A stretch of 64,000 nucleotides of DNA from Pachyseris speciosa (taxonomy: Eukaryota; Cnidaria; Anthozoa; Scleractinia; Pachyseridae). The notes under the pieces were generated by a model, which did not search any database, was not told where the DNA came from, and saw only the letters and a program-made list of their open reading frames with translations. Shown piece by piece: positions 50,561 to 60,795 of this stretch. The stretch lies in contig JAEMWC010000165.1 in NCBI GenBank assembly GCA_016490735.1, forward strand, positions 212,501-276,500, in the 5' to 3' direction. Made by a program: the position numbers and the translations under genes. Numbering within the stretch: position 1 is the stretch's first letter; each line of letters starts with the position of its first letter.

Positions 50561-51029
50561 AAATACTGGCAAAAACAAAGCAACCGCTGACTATTTTTTG
50601 CTTGCTCAGCATACCGCCGACGAATTAAACTTTCCTTCGGTCAACATAGCTTTGCCTTCGCCAATGTTGATCGAACAACCTCAGAGCCCGGGGCGATACA
50701 CAGGCAACAAAAAACCCGCAACTTGGCGGGAGTTCGCAGCAAATTACCTCACCAGCTCCAACCACGCAGCGCCAAAAAAGTCCCAAGCGAGTGGCTGCGG
50801 GCAAAATGGTTGCTGAAAGAACGCGGCTGGCCCGCGTAGCGCAGAAAATAGCCGATGGACAGGCTGCCGTCATAACTGCAAACAACAAAGCGAAAGAAGT
50901 CGCACATCGGCCCCCTCCAACTTCGGCAACTTTGCAAACTTCGGCAACTCCATCTGGACAGGGAATGGGTTAGAGTGCGGCCGAATACGAACGCCCAGAT
51001 TCCCGCCCAAAGGCGGGCGTTGGAGGTGC
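50561..51029. other. Mav2 remnants between helical gene and polymerase
   Basis: A short peptide frame (50660-50816, SPGRYTGNKKPATWREFAANYL) is all that reads as possible coding. A GCCCGCC...GGCGGGC hairpin lies at about 51003-51018, next to the truncated polymerase end. Confidence 0.35.
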
Positions 51030-53822
51030 CTTAAGCACCACCCAATGGCTTTACTGCTTTTTGAGGACGTTGTAAAAGAAGTTGCACATCAGTAGTTTGC
51101 TGTTTTCAAGGACGGTCATCCCGATGTAAACACTCTGCTTTTGCGCATGTTGAATCCAGCAAGATCGTTTGCAAAGAATCCGTGCCTTGAGTACAGGGGA
51201 CTTGCAATGGGTTTTCTGACTTTGGTTGTTTCGTGGCTGCGCACCAATTTGACGTCAGTGCGGTTGCGCAGGTTTTCCATAGTTTTCCCGAAAACAGAGT
51301 TGTTCATCAGCTTCTAGAAGTTTTTCTCAAAGTCGCTTTGGGCCTTCTTTCGAAAGTTGGTGTTCATTCTGATGTAAGGTTCCATCCAACCTTTTTGTTC
51401 GAATTCCAAGACCCTATGAACTCTTTTCAATTTCATGCCCTACGCGAGATAAAACTGCAGATTTCGGTAGTGCACCACGTAGTTGTTTTTGTCCTGCAGT
51501 GTCAGCAAGAGTTTTTTCTAATCTGGCACGTTGAGGTTCAGGCCCTCCATGAGCTTCTTTTGGTAAGGCGACAGCCATTCTTTTTGGCAGCCTATTTCTC
51601 CGGAGCGAGGGGATAGCTGTTGTGCTGTTCGTGGAGCTCTTCCGGGTGACTCAAGGTCGACCTCGAGAATCCAACCAGTTGGCGCGTTTTCTTTTTTCTT
51701 TCCCACGAGTCTATAAAAGCTATGTACTCGTAGCGGTAAATCCGTTTTTTGGAAAAGAGCTCGAGACCATTTGTTTCAAAAAGGTTATTTGTTTTCCCTT
51801 GGATTTTTTGCACAATCTTTTCCGTGATTTTGAGCGCCTCTTTCGGAGTTGCTTTCACAAGTGAGTCGAGGCTGGAAAGCAGAAAGGCATTGCTGTCGAT
51901 GAAGCGCAGGCTCAAAGAGAATGAAATGTTCTTTTCCATGTTTATGGCAATGCAATTCAGATCTCCAGCTCCTTCTGTTTGTGACATCGCTTACATAATG
52001 TGGTGCGCATCGTAGCCCTTCAGATTATGGAAAACAACCGGTATCGGAACTGTTTTGGGGTTTATCCGCAGCTTTTTGTTGCACGCGTCATGCGCGGCCC
52101 CACGGAAACTGCCGGAAATGTGGGAATGATCTTTCACCGCATATCTGAAATTTTCCCGAAGCAGTGGCGTTGCGCAGAGAAAGCACTCTTCTTGGTTTTT
52201 CTTAATCCATTTGTAGATTGGCTCCTTTTCTTTTTTCTTTTTTTTTTTTTTGCGCTTTTGGTCCAATGAACTTAATTTCTTTGTGAGCTTTGTAAAAGCA
52301 GCCTCTGTGGCTTTGCCCGCAGTACTTGCCTGTGTCATGGTCCCACACGCCAACCGAGTCCAAAAATTCGGGCTTCACAAGGCTTTTATTGCAAATATGA
52401 CAATTTTTGGCATTTTTAGAGCTGAACCAATCGCACCAATGTCATCAAAAGCGGCACCGGTGTTTCCATGCTTTTTCGCAGCCTTTTCTCAAGCTCCAAA
52501 ATTCTTTTCAAAAACTCTTCCACGGCATTTTTCTCACCATCGACCCCCTGCCTGTATTTCACGACTGGCTCGCTTTGCCTGTCGCATCTCACAACTGCGG
52601 AAGCGAACCCGCAGGCTTTGTGTTTATCTGTTTTTTCTGTGCACTTTGTTTTCTCGCGCTGGTTCTCGGGGATAGTTTTAATCAGAGCCTCGAAATCAGC
52701 ATAAATAACAAATGGAGCCTTCATCTGTTTATAAAAGTTTTGAAATTTCAGTTTGTTTTTCCCTTTTTCCGGCATTTCAATTCTTGTTGGGGTTCCATTC
52801 ACGCCGTTGCAGTGTTTTGTGTGTGCCTGGCGAATTTTTTCTGTCGTAAACCCTATCAAACACATTGTGCAGAAGTGTTTTTTACCAACATGTTTGGTTT
52901 GATCGTGAAGTAAAGCTGTCAGCCTCTTTACAAAGCAATAATGAGAATTTTCGCCTTCATGAAGAAGCATCAAATTGATTCTTTCAGTACTTTTGTCCTT
53001 TTCGCTAACCCTATGCACAATGACATGGTCATTTTCCCACCCGAAAATGTTAATAGCAAGCTTGCAGTTTTTCTTCTCAAGCTTGTCGATCTGTTCAATG
53101 GTGTGGGAAAGTCAGTGCCCTCCTAGTTTTTGCCACATTTCTCGGATATTTGCTTGGTCTTTCTGGGTTTTGTTTCACTGGAAACAAAGCCGCTCTTAGG
53201 GCCCATTTTAAGCATTCATTATCTCTGTTTTGCACGTTTATGATTGCTTTTTTGTTTGCTAGTTTCTTCGGAAGTGGTGTATAAATACCTCCTCTCAAAG
53301 GTTGGTACCGGGCGACGTTAACATAACCGATTGTAATTTCATCAACCACCCATCCGGATCCTCGCTCTGACCAGTTTTCTATTTCACCTCTGATTCTGTC
53401 TACAAATTCAGCAAATGTTTCGCTAAAAGCGTCTTTAAGGTTTTGTTTTGTAAAAACATGTGATTGTTCTTTGAAATAGTGTCTCTGCTTTTCTTCCTCC
53501 ATTGACCATCCTCATTTGGCCTTTCGCATTTAAAATGAACCTCCAACCCGAAGCTCGCTTTCACACTCCCCAGTTCATCGATTTCTCTTTCAAGAACCTC
53601 CAGAGCTTTTCTTTCCATTGTTTGTTGGCTAAAGCCAAAGATGTCTCTTCTATTCACATTTTGGGGGCTGGTGTCAATTCTCCAAACATGAAGCCAATCA
53701 TTAAAATCGGTTTGTGAAACTCGAAAATCGTCCCACCGCGGGGCGGGTGGATCCCGGAACTCTGGTGGAGGCTCCAAAATCGGCTGTCCAATATCAGGCT
53801 CGCTTACAGACGTATACCACAA
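51030..53822 (-). pseudogene. POLB: Mav2 DNA polymerase B, internally deleted and truncated
   Basis: Fragments in several frames: N-terminal RWDDFRVSQTDFNDWLHVWRI (53740), GSGWVVDEITIGYVNVARYQPLRGG and NRDNECLKWALRAALFP (53350-53190), zinc cluster HFCTMCLIGFTTEKIRQAHTKHC, exonuclease YADFEAL and FHNLKGYDAHHIM (52000). After YIAFIDSWER (about 51715) the frame jumps to GWILEVDLE, so exonuclease III and polymerase motif A are deleted. Motif B MNNSVFGKTMEN (51307) remains; the sequence stops after YIGMTVLENSKLLM, before motif C. It cannot be active. Confidence 0.85.
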
Positions 53823-53829
53823 TTCTCCC

Positions 53830-54153
53830 TTTTCTACTTTCCAGTCTGCTTTGCTTGTACTATTTCTTTCTTTCTTTACTTTAACTTGTAACTACATGAA
53901 AATTCTCTCTGCCAGTTAGCGTAATGTAGTAAATCAGTTAGCGTAATGCAGTAATCTAATGCATATCTTATAGTAATATTGTAATAGTTTAATGACTTTT
54001 TATTTATTTATTTTTTTTAATTCCTTATATATAAATGACTGATCCGCCTAGATTAGCCAGTGCTATTTGCGGATCAGTCACGTTTGTAAATGTGTTTTCG
54101 AAATCTTAATTAAAGATCATCATCAATTAAAGATCATCTTCATCATCATCATC
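53830..54153 (+). mobile_element. LINE 3' end inserted in Mav2
   Basis: GACTGATCCGCC...GCGGATCAGTC hairpin, then CTTAATTAAAGATCATCATC with a (GATCATC/ATC)n tail at 54110-54153. Resembles 3' UTRs of cnidarian CR1/L2-type LINEs; no coding part. It abuts the inner edge of the right TIR. Confidence 0.5.
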
Positions 54154-54461
54154 AGGCTCGGCTTGAGCAGGCGGGGCATTGTTTTCCCCCGCCGGAGCGG
54201 CTGAGCCGTAAAACGCGTTGAGGACTTCTTCCTGCATGCGTGCTACGGCCATTCCTGCGTGTACCCTGAGCTCGTGACCCTCTAATAGGGTGTTTTTTTC
54301 TGGTGTACTTTTGTGGATAAGAGGTGTTTTGCCGTAAATCGTGTCAAAACGGGTTTAAGTATTTGAGGGCCACCGACAGAAGATATCACTGAGTGACTTT
54401 ACTTCAGGAAATAAAGCTTATAGAAGGGGCTTTGCACCAGAACTATCACCTTACATGTGTG
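54154..54461 (-). repeat. Mav2 right terminal inverted repeat
   Basis: Complement of the left TIR without the inverted duplication. Its inner end merges into a (GATCATC)n LINE tail. Confidence 0.85.
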
Positions 54462-54467
54462 TTCCGG
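54462..54467. repeat. Right target-site duplication of Mav2 (TTCCGG)
   Basis: Second copy of the 6-bp duplication, inside the chitinase pseudogene. Confidence 0.9.
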
Positions 54468-55590
54468 TCTTGTATTCCCAAGTACCGTGGAGGTCATAAG
54501 TCATTAGATTGATCCAATCAAGTGGTTCTGCGATGTCTGCAATATCGTAGGCGCCCTTGATGGTCCAGAATCAAGCTGCCACTGCCGCAGTTAACAGAAG
54601 ACGATCCCTTCCAGATGCTTTTGCTTCCTCTTCGAATGCAGCTCTTCACTTCCGGCATAGAAGGGTGAAGCGGCCCTTATCGCGCTTAGGAGAGCCGCCA
54701 CGCATGCCTGGATACTCCTAATCTAAGTCCAGACCATCAAAGCCATGCTTTCTCAGGGTATCGATTGAAGATTTGATGAAAATAGCTCTTTTCTTCTTCG
54801 TGGCTACCATTTTTGAAAATGGACTGTCCTTCTCCTCATGGGCCCACCCACCGACAGCAATCTGAGTGTTAAGCTTTGGGTTGATTTCTTGAGAGCACTT
54901 ATCCTAGCATACAAGTCATGGTCGTTTTCGTCATAGATTTCTAATGTGTGAGTTGTGGGACTGACTTGTGCAAAGGAAAAGAGCACGTGGGTACAAAGGT
55001 ACGGGTCAATATCTTCGGGCCACAACGTGCCTCCCTTGGGTCGATATTGAGACCAGTTGGTGTAATAATAACTTATTAATAATAAGTTATTGCTTATAGC
55101 GCGCAAATTAACATTCGAATATGATCAAATTCGCGTTACACCTAAGATAACTAAAAACTATAAACAAAATGCTATAAGAAAAACCATATACATCATATAA
55201 AAGCTAAAATACATCATAAAAACTAATTACACCGTATTAAAAATAAGATAATGAGCAATTAAATTAGGTAAAATTAACAAGAAGCCGTGCGAAACAAAAA
55301 ACTCTTAACCTTAGTTTTAAAAGTGTTAAAACATGTCTCGTGTCTGATTTCGCGAGAGAGTGAATTAAAAAGCCTGGGGGCTGCCACGGCAAAACGCCCT
55401 GTCACCTAGCGTTTTCTTGGTTTGACCATTGTATGGTTCCAGTAGTATCTCATTGTTTCGACGAAGCAAATGTTTGCTAGGGCGTAAAATGTTAACTAAA
55501 TTACTAATATAACATCCGCGGATGTATTCAGGCGCCACTAGTGGCAGCGCACAACCGAAAGACAAAAAGAGGAATATTGACCCCATGCTA
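54468..55590 (-). pseudogene. Chitinase pseudogene, N-terminal part right of Mav2
   Basis: Colinear with residues 1 to about 220 of the intact chitinase. Signal peptide MGSIFLFLSFGCALPLVAPEYIRG at 55586, then, after a LINE insertion, [30 protein letters not shown] and ARISALKKS, frameshifts, and a readable FDGLDLD-type region near 54740 altered by a stop. It is intronless like the paralogue. Interrupted by Mav2 at 54461 and by a LINE fragment at about 55073-55506. Confidence 0.85.
55073..55506 (-). mobile_element. 5'-truncated LINE fragment in the chitinase pseudogene
   Basis: On the minus strand it reads LRRNNEILLEPYNGQTKKTLGDRAF, the C-terminal tail typical of CR1/L2 reverse transcriptases, followed by a 3' UTR and a TAATAATAAG tail. 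Flanks share TAATA, a possible 5-bp duplication, and its removal restores colinearity with the intact chitinase (GCY/YTNW). Confidence 0.75.
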
Positions 55591-56000
55591 TTCCTTACGC
55601 ACCTGCTACTTAAAATGAAAGAGCCACTGAAGTTGCAATAATTATTTAATGTTGTACCTTTTAGTTCATGTGATATACGGTGTTTGGTCTGCCTGACACT
55701 AATGTAGACTTGCGTGTTTCAACATATGAAGGGAAAGTCGGTAAGAGTGTATTTGCTACTGCAAAACATGTTGCTTGCCACGTGCGTACACCCTTCCTAG
55801 CACACAATTGAACACACTAAAAAAGACAATTGAGCACTGAAATGAAAGAGCGTTGAATTTGCCATATTTAGTTGTGTCAGTGTGAATGATATATGAAATG
55901 AATCATATATGAACTGCGGAAATGAAATCAAATGAAGAATGATCCTCGCAGTTGTGAACGCAATTTATGCAATTGCGAAAAGAAGCCTGAAAAAAATTCA
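55591..56000. repeat. Flank of chitinase pseudogene; duplicated segment, copy 1
   Basis: About 55660-55830 (GTGATATACGGTGTTTGG, GCCTGCCTGAC, AACATGTTGCTTGCCAC) matches about 56275-56450 in direct orientation at roughly three quarters identity by eye. No gene. Confidence 0.5.
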
Positions 56001-56048
56001 GGACTTCAACGGGGTTCGAACCCGTGAGCTCGCGATTACCGGTGCGAT

Positions 56049-56079
<31 letters not shown>

Positions 56080-56212
56080 TGTTGGGAGCAGGTCAATTGT
56101 GGTTTGATATGTTCCCGTGAAAAAAAATGAGTGTGAATGATATATGAAATGAAGGCTTCTTTTCGCAATTGCATAAATTGCGTTTACAACTGCGAGGACC
56201 ATTCTTCATTTG
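55935..56212. repeat. Inverted-repeat unit carrying the Thr-tRNA-like gene
   Basis: Arms of about 55 bp: CCTCGCAGTTGTGAACGCAATTTATGCAATTGCG (55945 onwards) and its complement at 56145-56205. The tRNA lies in the spacer. Looks like a mobile or amplified tRNA cassette. Confidence 0.7.
56001..56074 (-). tRNA. tRNA-Thr (GGT anticodon)-like gene inside an inverted repeat, probably non-standard
   Basis: 74 nt: acceptor GGCTTCA/TGAAGTC pairs, D-arm GCTCAGTTGGTTAGAGC, T-arm ACGGGTTCGAACCCCGT, box A and B promoters intact. Anticodon loop CCGGTAA gives GGT. The anticodon stem needs one bulged C (TCGCA against TCGCGA), making the gene one base longer than usual. It sits between inverted copies of GAAAAGAAGCC...AACTGCGAGGA (about 55935-55987 and 56145-56205), so it belongs to a repeat unit. 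Confidence 0.7.
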
Positions 56213-58499
56213 ATTAGTTGTGTCAATGACACATTGTTGAAAGCCACACGTCGAGATATTATCAATACCCATTTTACTTCAGGTGATGTACAGTGCTTGG
56301 CCTGCCTGACGATAGTATAGGATTAGGTGTTTCAACCTTGATAAAAAAAAAGTTGGCGCAGGCGCATTTGCTATTGCAAAATATGTTGTTTGCCACAAGT
56401 GTGCACGCTTCCCAACACACAATTGAACACCAATAAAGAAGACAACCAAACATTCTCAACAAGAGACTTATCTGGAATCAAAAATTCAGAGAATAAGTGT
56501 AAGAAAATCGTCCCCATGACTTCTTTCATCTATCTACCAATTTCGCAATATATCCCATCAGTTTGTTTTAGTTAAGCATTGTCATCTCTTTATTCAATAT
56601 GCCAGTTGAAAATCGCAGCTGTAGAAAGCATAAATCTATCAAGTGGTTCCATATACGAGGGTGGTGAAGGGTATTTTCGTGAGCCGTGAATTGCGTTAAC
56701 AAGAGCTGTTTTTTTTTGTGTGCTGCTCACTAGTTTTTTTCTTAAAAAGGACATCAGACAAGGCAGTGCTTTGACTGTAGTTCGTCTTCTGACCAAAGTA
56801 AGGGATAGTATGTTTTATCATGTGGGAGGGTGGGCTGGAGTAATTTGGGGGAGGGTCACCGAAAAATATCAACGTTAGGAGGGTCATCCATTTATTTCTT
56901 AATTCTCAGGGAGGGTCATCCATTTTTTTTTTCTCTTGACCTAACCGTATAGTGTGACAGGTGCATAGAATCTGCGATTTGATATATACAATACCATGCA
57001 CAGTAAAGGCAGGCATTTATCAAACAGTATTTCTTTTTTCAGTTAAAACATCTCGTTATAGGTTCGTGAGTTTCCTTTACTGTGGTTTCGAAAAATGAAT
57101 TTTCAAAAAGAATGGAAAACTCATAGGCAAAATAGGCAAAACATGGGAACTTACAACGTTTTGGGGGGGAACATCTTATTTACTCTGACTTTATGTGAAG
57201 GGCCATGCTTTATTTTCAAGACATAAGTGGAGGACCATTGCAAAATTACTCCAGCCCACCTCCTTCCCCCCACATTAAAAACGTACACTGCCTAATAACT
57301 TTTTTCTCGTGAAACGTTAAATCCCCATTTTAATGTTCGTGAAATGTGAAAGGGCCATTTTATTTCCCGTGAAACGTGATCAAGATCCCCCCTTTACCAC
57401 CCTCATATACGTGTATGTCCCACTGTTTCCAGCACATTAATTCACAATGACCAAAAGAAGCCATTCCTGTGTACTCTTGTCTAGGTTTTGATCTGGACAA
57501 TTTTGTTTCCTCCAAAGAGCTTTTATTCTTATGTTTTCCATCTCAGCAGTTCATGTCCCTTCTTTTAGACCAGAAAAATGCTTTAGCCCTTTTGATTTTT
57601 AGCGTCTTCGTAGGTAGCAAAATTTTCTACGCAATTTTCTAATTCCATACATACAAGTATAACATTCATACATCGGTTACATGGGAGTAGTTTACTTTAG
57701 TTGGGTTAAAATCTTGGAAACAACACAGTGACTAGTGTTACAAAGACAAAAATATGATTGCAAAGGGAAATAAATATCTAGAGAGCTTTCAGCGCATTAT
57801 CACTTGATAATTTTAATACAGACTTCAAAAGCACACGTGGGAAATTAATTTTAAAATTACTTGAAATATCTTTTGAATAGTCTAAACAAACTTTGAATCA
57901 AATAAAACTACCAGACTAAATACCGATTTGAGTATCCCGAAATAATAAATAAGTCAGAGATAAATACCAAGAACGGAGGTATATGGATAATAATACCGAC
58001 GACTTATTTCATTATGGATAAATTATTGATTAATACTGAAGACTTATCTCATGATATTATTCCTGACTGATCTTTATAAATTGTAAAACTCATATATCTG
58101 TCTTAATATTGCAAAATCAAACTGAATTTTCAGCCATTTACCATACGTTTTTCAGGAGAACAAGCACTAGGCAATTTGTAGGCACACACCTTCCTCCGAT
58201 CAAAACAAAGAGAATGGACAGGGGTTTGAGAAACAGTAGACTATTGAAACGTTTTATGACGTCCTCAACAGAGTTAGCTTTGTATTTTCTCCGTGTCTTT
58301 CGTTAGTTGTTTTGATAATTTGTTTTGGTTCTTGTCAACCATTTTATCAACACGCCAGGTTATACCCAGCGTTAGGTAATTCAGTCGGTCTATTCATGCG
58401 TCGCCATCATGGAACTCATGGACAGCAACGAAGAGCTTTTTTCTTCTTCAACACTTTCGTAACAAGAGTTGTAAACTAATTTTAGCATTGGTTCTATTC
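56213..58499. other. Intergenic region with direct repeat copy 2 and a foldback element
   Basis: About 56275-56450 is copy 2 of the segment at 55660. About 56651-57411 is bounded by inverted CATATACGAGGGTGGTGAAGGG / CCTTTACCACCCTCATATACG, with inner inverted GTGGGCTGGAGTAATTT (56829) and AAATTACTCCAGCCCAC (57242): a foldback or MITE-type element of about 760 bp. From 57412 to 58499 no gene or repeat was recognised. Confidence 0.5.
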
Positions 58500-58541
58500 T
58501 ATGGCGATGAAAGATGATTATGAGTCTGATCCAACAAAGTC

Positions 58542-58830
58542 TTGCCAAGAGGATTCAAGGAAATAGTATCCGAGGAAAACATCGATAAAGGACTAACGGA
58601 TCCACCGAAAACTTTAGCAGAACGGAGAAAGATTGCTATCGTTGACGATAAAGAACTTGAAAAGAGGAAGGCATCTCGAATACCGCAAAATACTCGAATA
58701 AACATATCGTGGGGTTCTTCCTCGGTGTCAAAACCTGTGAAACTCACGAATGACGTAAAACAAAGAAAACAAAACATTCAAAACAATAGCGCACAGCAAA
58801 ACAAAGAAAATCTCGCCAGGTTTTTACACC
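58542..58830 (+). CDS. Possible exon of an unrecognised lysine-rich protein
   Basis: Open frame without ATG: EIVSEENIDKGLTDPPKTLAERRK..., SRIPQNTRINISWGSSSVSKP, ending LARFLHRG just before GTAAAC, a good donor. A nearby ATG (58501) opens only a short frame in another phase. Charged, low-complexity, no known domain. It may be a first exon with an indel or a chance ORF. Confidence 0.25.
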
Positions 58831-59198
58831 GAGGTAAACCCCATCGTGCGCATATTTTTTGGAATAATCATTTTTGGTTGACATAATTGCTGGAAATTTA
58901 AGTGTAAATCTGTCCAGAGGCGGAATTTGATTTCGTCAGGAAGAGCGAGGTTAAATTGCCATTATTTTAACGCAAACTATTCATGAAAATTAATTTGCAT
59001 TTAGTTACGTTCGGGAGGAAATATATGTTATTAAACGAAAGAAGAAAAGACACGCAACAAGTATCGAGCCATTTTAGCTTATACAGAACTAAGCACCAAG
59101 ATAGATTTTTCACACCACTATGAAATCAGTTTTATTGCCTACTTCATTACATTTCATTTTTAATTTTAACCAGAAAACTGATCATATGGGTGATACTA
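58831..59198. other. Intergenic; poly-A signal of the chitinase gene
   Basis: TTTATT at 59131-59136 (AATAAA on the minus strand) lies about 65 bases past the chitinase stop. Nothing else recognised. Confidence 0.55.
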
Positions 59199-60650
59199 TC
59201 AGGCACATTTGCATATATTTGCTGGGCAGTTACCAAGGGCACAATTCGACACACACCAGGCATTCATGTTAGCATTGCCCGTCCAGGCGCCGATAGCTAC
59301 ACAGGTACCTCCCGTGCTTCCTCCCCACGGGGACGTTGTCTCTGGTTGTGGTGGCTTTTCAGAAGTAACCGGGTGAGGTGGTGGTTCTTGAGTGGTAGCA
59401 AGTACCGGTGGTTCAGTAACGGGAGGTGGAGGATTGGTCACTGGAGGGGGCTGCACCCCAGCCGTCAGGTAGCTTTTTACAGCATTCATGAGCGGGTATT
59501 TGCCTCGGCCACAGTGCTTCCCGGAAAAGTCATCCAAGTCAATGGCCCAAAACATAACACCACGTAGAGAATGTTTTTTCACCACGTTATTGATCTTGTA
59601 GACCAAACTTTTAGGGTTATCGAATCCCACCCAGTCTTTGTCCTTGTAACCATATGGAGCCTTGGCTATATTCTCTTCCACGATAGTTAGCCCCATTTTG
59701 CATATCTCGTAATATGCTAGGAAGCCCTCAGCCTGAGTGTACTGCCCTTTAGGGGTGTATCCGTAATTGCGTGTGGCCCCCAGGCCGTTAGCAGAAGGGG
59801 ACGAAAGGCCAAACGCGCGACCGTACGTTCCTAAACCGAGAACGATCTTGTTGGCTGGCATTCCTTTTCTGATACCTGGTTTCTCCCACGTGTCTCGGTT
59901 ATTCATCCAGTACCAAACGGCAAAAGGAAGCGTTAACTTGTCACCTTCTGGTCCCATAGCAGTGTGGTGGCCAGTTTTATATTCCCAAGTTCCGTGCAAG
60001 TCGTACGTCATCAGGTTAATCCAATCCAGGGGCTCGGCGATAGCAGCTATATCGTAGGCCCCCTTGATGGTCCAAAGGCCAGCTGCTACTGCTGCTGTTA
60101 AAAGAAGGCGATCTTTGCCTGATGTTGTCGCTTCTTCTTCGAACGCAGCTCTCAGTTCCTGACAGAGAAGCGTGAAGCGTCCCTTGTCACTCTTAGGAGA
60201 GCCTCCCCGCATACCTGGATACTCCCAGTCTAAGTCCAGGCCATCAAAACCGAAATTTCTGAGTGTGTCAATCGCCGACTTGATGAAAATTCGTCTTTTT
60301 TCTTTGGTCGCCACCATTTTGGAAAATGGGCTGTCCTTCTCTTCATGGGTCCATCCACCTACAGCGATTTGGGTTTTCAGCTTGGGGTTGACTTTCTTGA
60401 GTGCATTGATCCTCGCGTACAAGTCGTGATCCTTTTCTTCGTAGATTTCCATTTTGTGGGTGGTGCGACTGATTTTTGCAAACGAAAAAAGGATGTGGGT
60501 GCAAAGGAACGGATCGATGTCCTCGGGCCAGAAAGTGCCTTCTTTTGGACGATATTGGGACCAGTTGGTGTAGTAACATCCACGAACGTATTCACAAGAC
60601 GCCATGGGAAGCACGGAGACAAGAAACAAGAAAAGCAGCGTCGACGACAT
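59199..60650 (-). CDS. Secreted GH18 chitinase, intact and intronless
   Basis: Hydrolyses chitin outside the cell. 483 aa from ATG 60650. Signal peptide 1-19, [10 protein letters not shown] and ILFSFAKI strands, AVGGW, the catalytic [12 protein letters not shown] (135-146; Glu143 proton donor), [25 protein letters not shown] proline/threonine-rich linker (about 412-446) leads to a six-Cys C-terminal module ([20 protein letters not shown]...CKCA), probably chitin-binding. The whole gene is one exon, unlike the nearby host genes. A paralogue, broken by Mav2 and a LINE, lies 4 kb away in the same orientation, so the pair arose by tandem duplication. Confidence 0.95.
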   Translation of the reverse strand: MSSTLLFLFLVSVLPMASCEYVRGCYYTNWSQYRPKEGTFWPEDIDPFLCTHILFSFAKISRTTHKMEIYEEKDHDLYARINALKKVNPKLKTQIAVGGWTHEEKDSPFSKMVATKEKRRIFIKSAIDTLRNFGFDGLDLDWEYPGMRGGSPKSDKGRFTLLCQELRAAFEEEATTSGKDRLLLTAAVAAGLWTIKGAYDIAAIAEPLDWINLMTYDLHGTWEYKTGHHTAMGPEGDKLTLPFAVWYWMNNRDTWEKPGIRKGMPANKIVLGLGTYGRAFGLSSPSANGLGATRNYGYTPKGQYTQAEGFLAYYEICKMGLTIVEENIAKAPYGYKDKDWVGFDNPKSLVYKINNVVKKHSLRGVMFWAIDLDDFSGKHCGRGKYPLMNAVKSYLTAGVQPPPVTNPPPPVTEPPVLATTQEPPPHPVTSEKPPQPETTSPWGGSTGGTCVAIGAWTGNANMNAWCVSNCALGNCPANICKCA

Positions 60651-60795
60651 GGCTTAGCCTGGTTTCGCCTTTGCCAATTGAACTTTTTCACTAAAGTTGA
60701 AATCCTTTAAAGGGTTTGAACACGTTTGCCTTGTCTATCAAGAGCTGTAGGGCCAGCTAAGCAATCTGTTTGCAAAAAAATCCATCAAATAAGGA
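60651..60795. promoter_or_regulatory. Chitinase promoter region and start of the LINE
   Basis: The short gap between the chitinase ATG and the LINE ORF must hold the chitinase promoter and the LINE 5' UTR, so one of them is probably truncated. A TTTAAAGG lies about 60 bases before the chitinase ATG on its strand. Confidence 0.3.

Larger units (their letters stand above)
42020..54461. mobile_element. Degraded Maverick/Polinton of a second lineage (Mav2), 12.4 kb
   Basis: Bounded by inverted repeats of about 404 bp (left) and 308 bp (right) and by TTCCGG duplications. Contains broken penton, two-TM, large membrane-anchored, capsid, ATPase and polymerase genes. No integrase or protease was found. 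Gene order differs from Mav1: the polymerase N terminus is next to the right TIR and the virion genes lie to its left. Protein sequences are only distantly similar to Mav1 (clearest in polymerase). Many frameshifts and a large deletion show it is dead. Confidence 0.88.
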
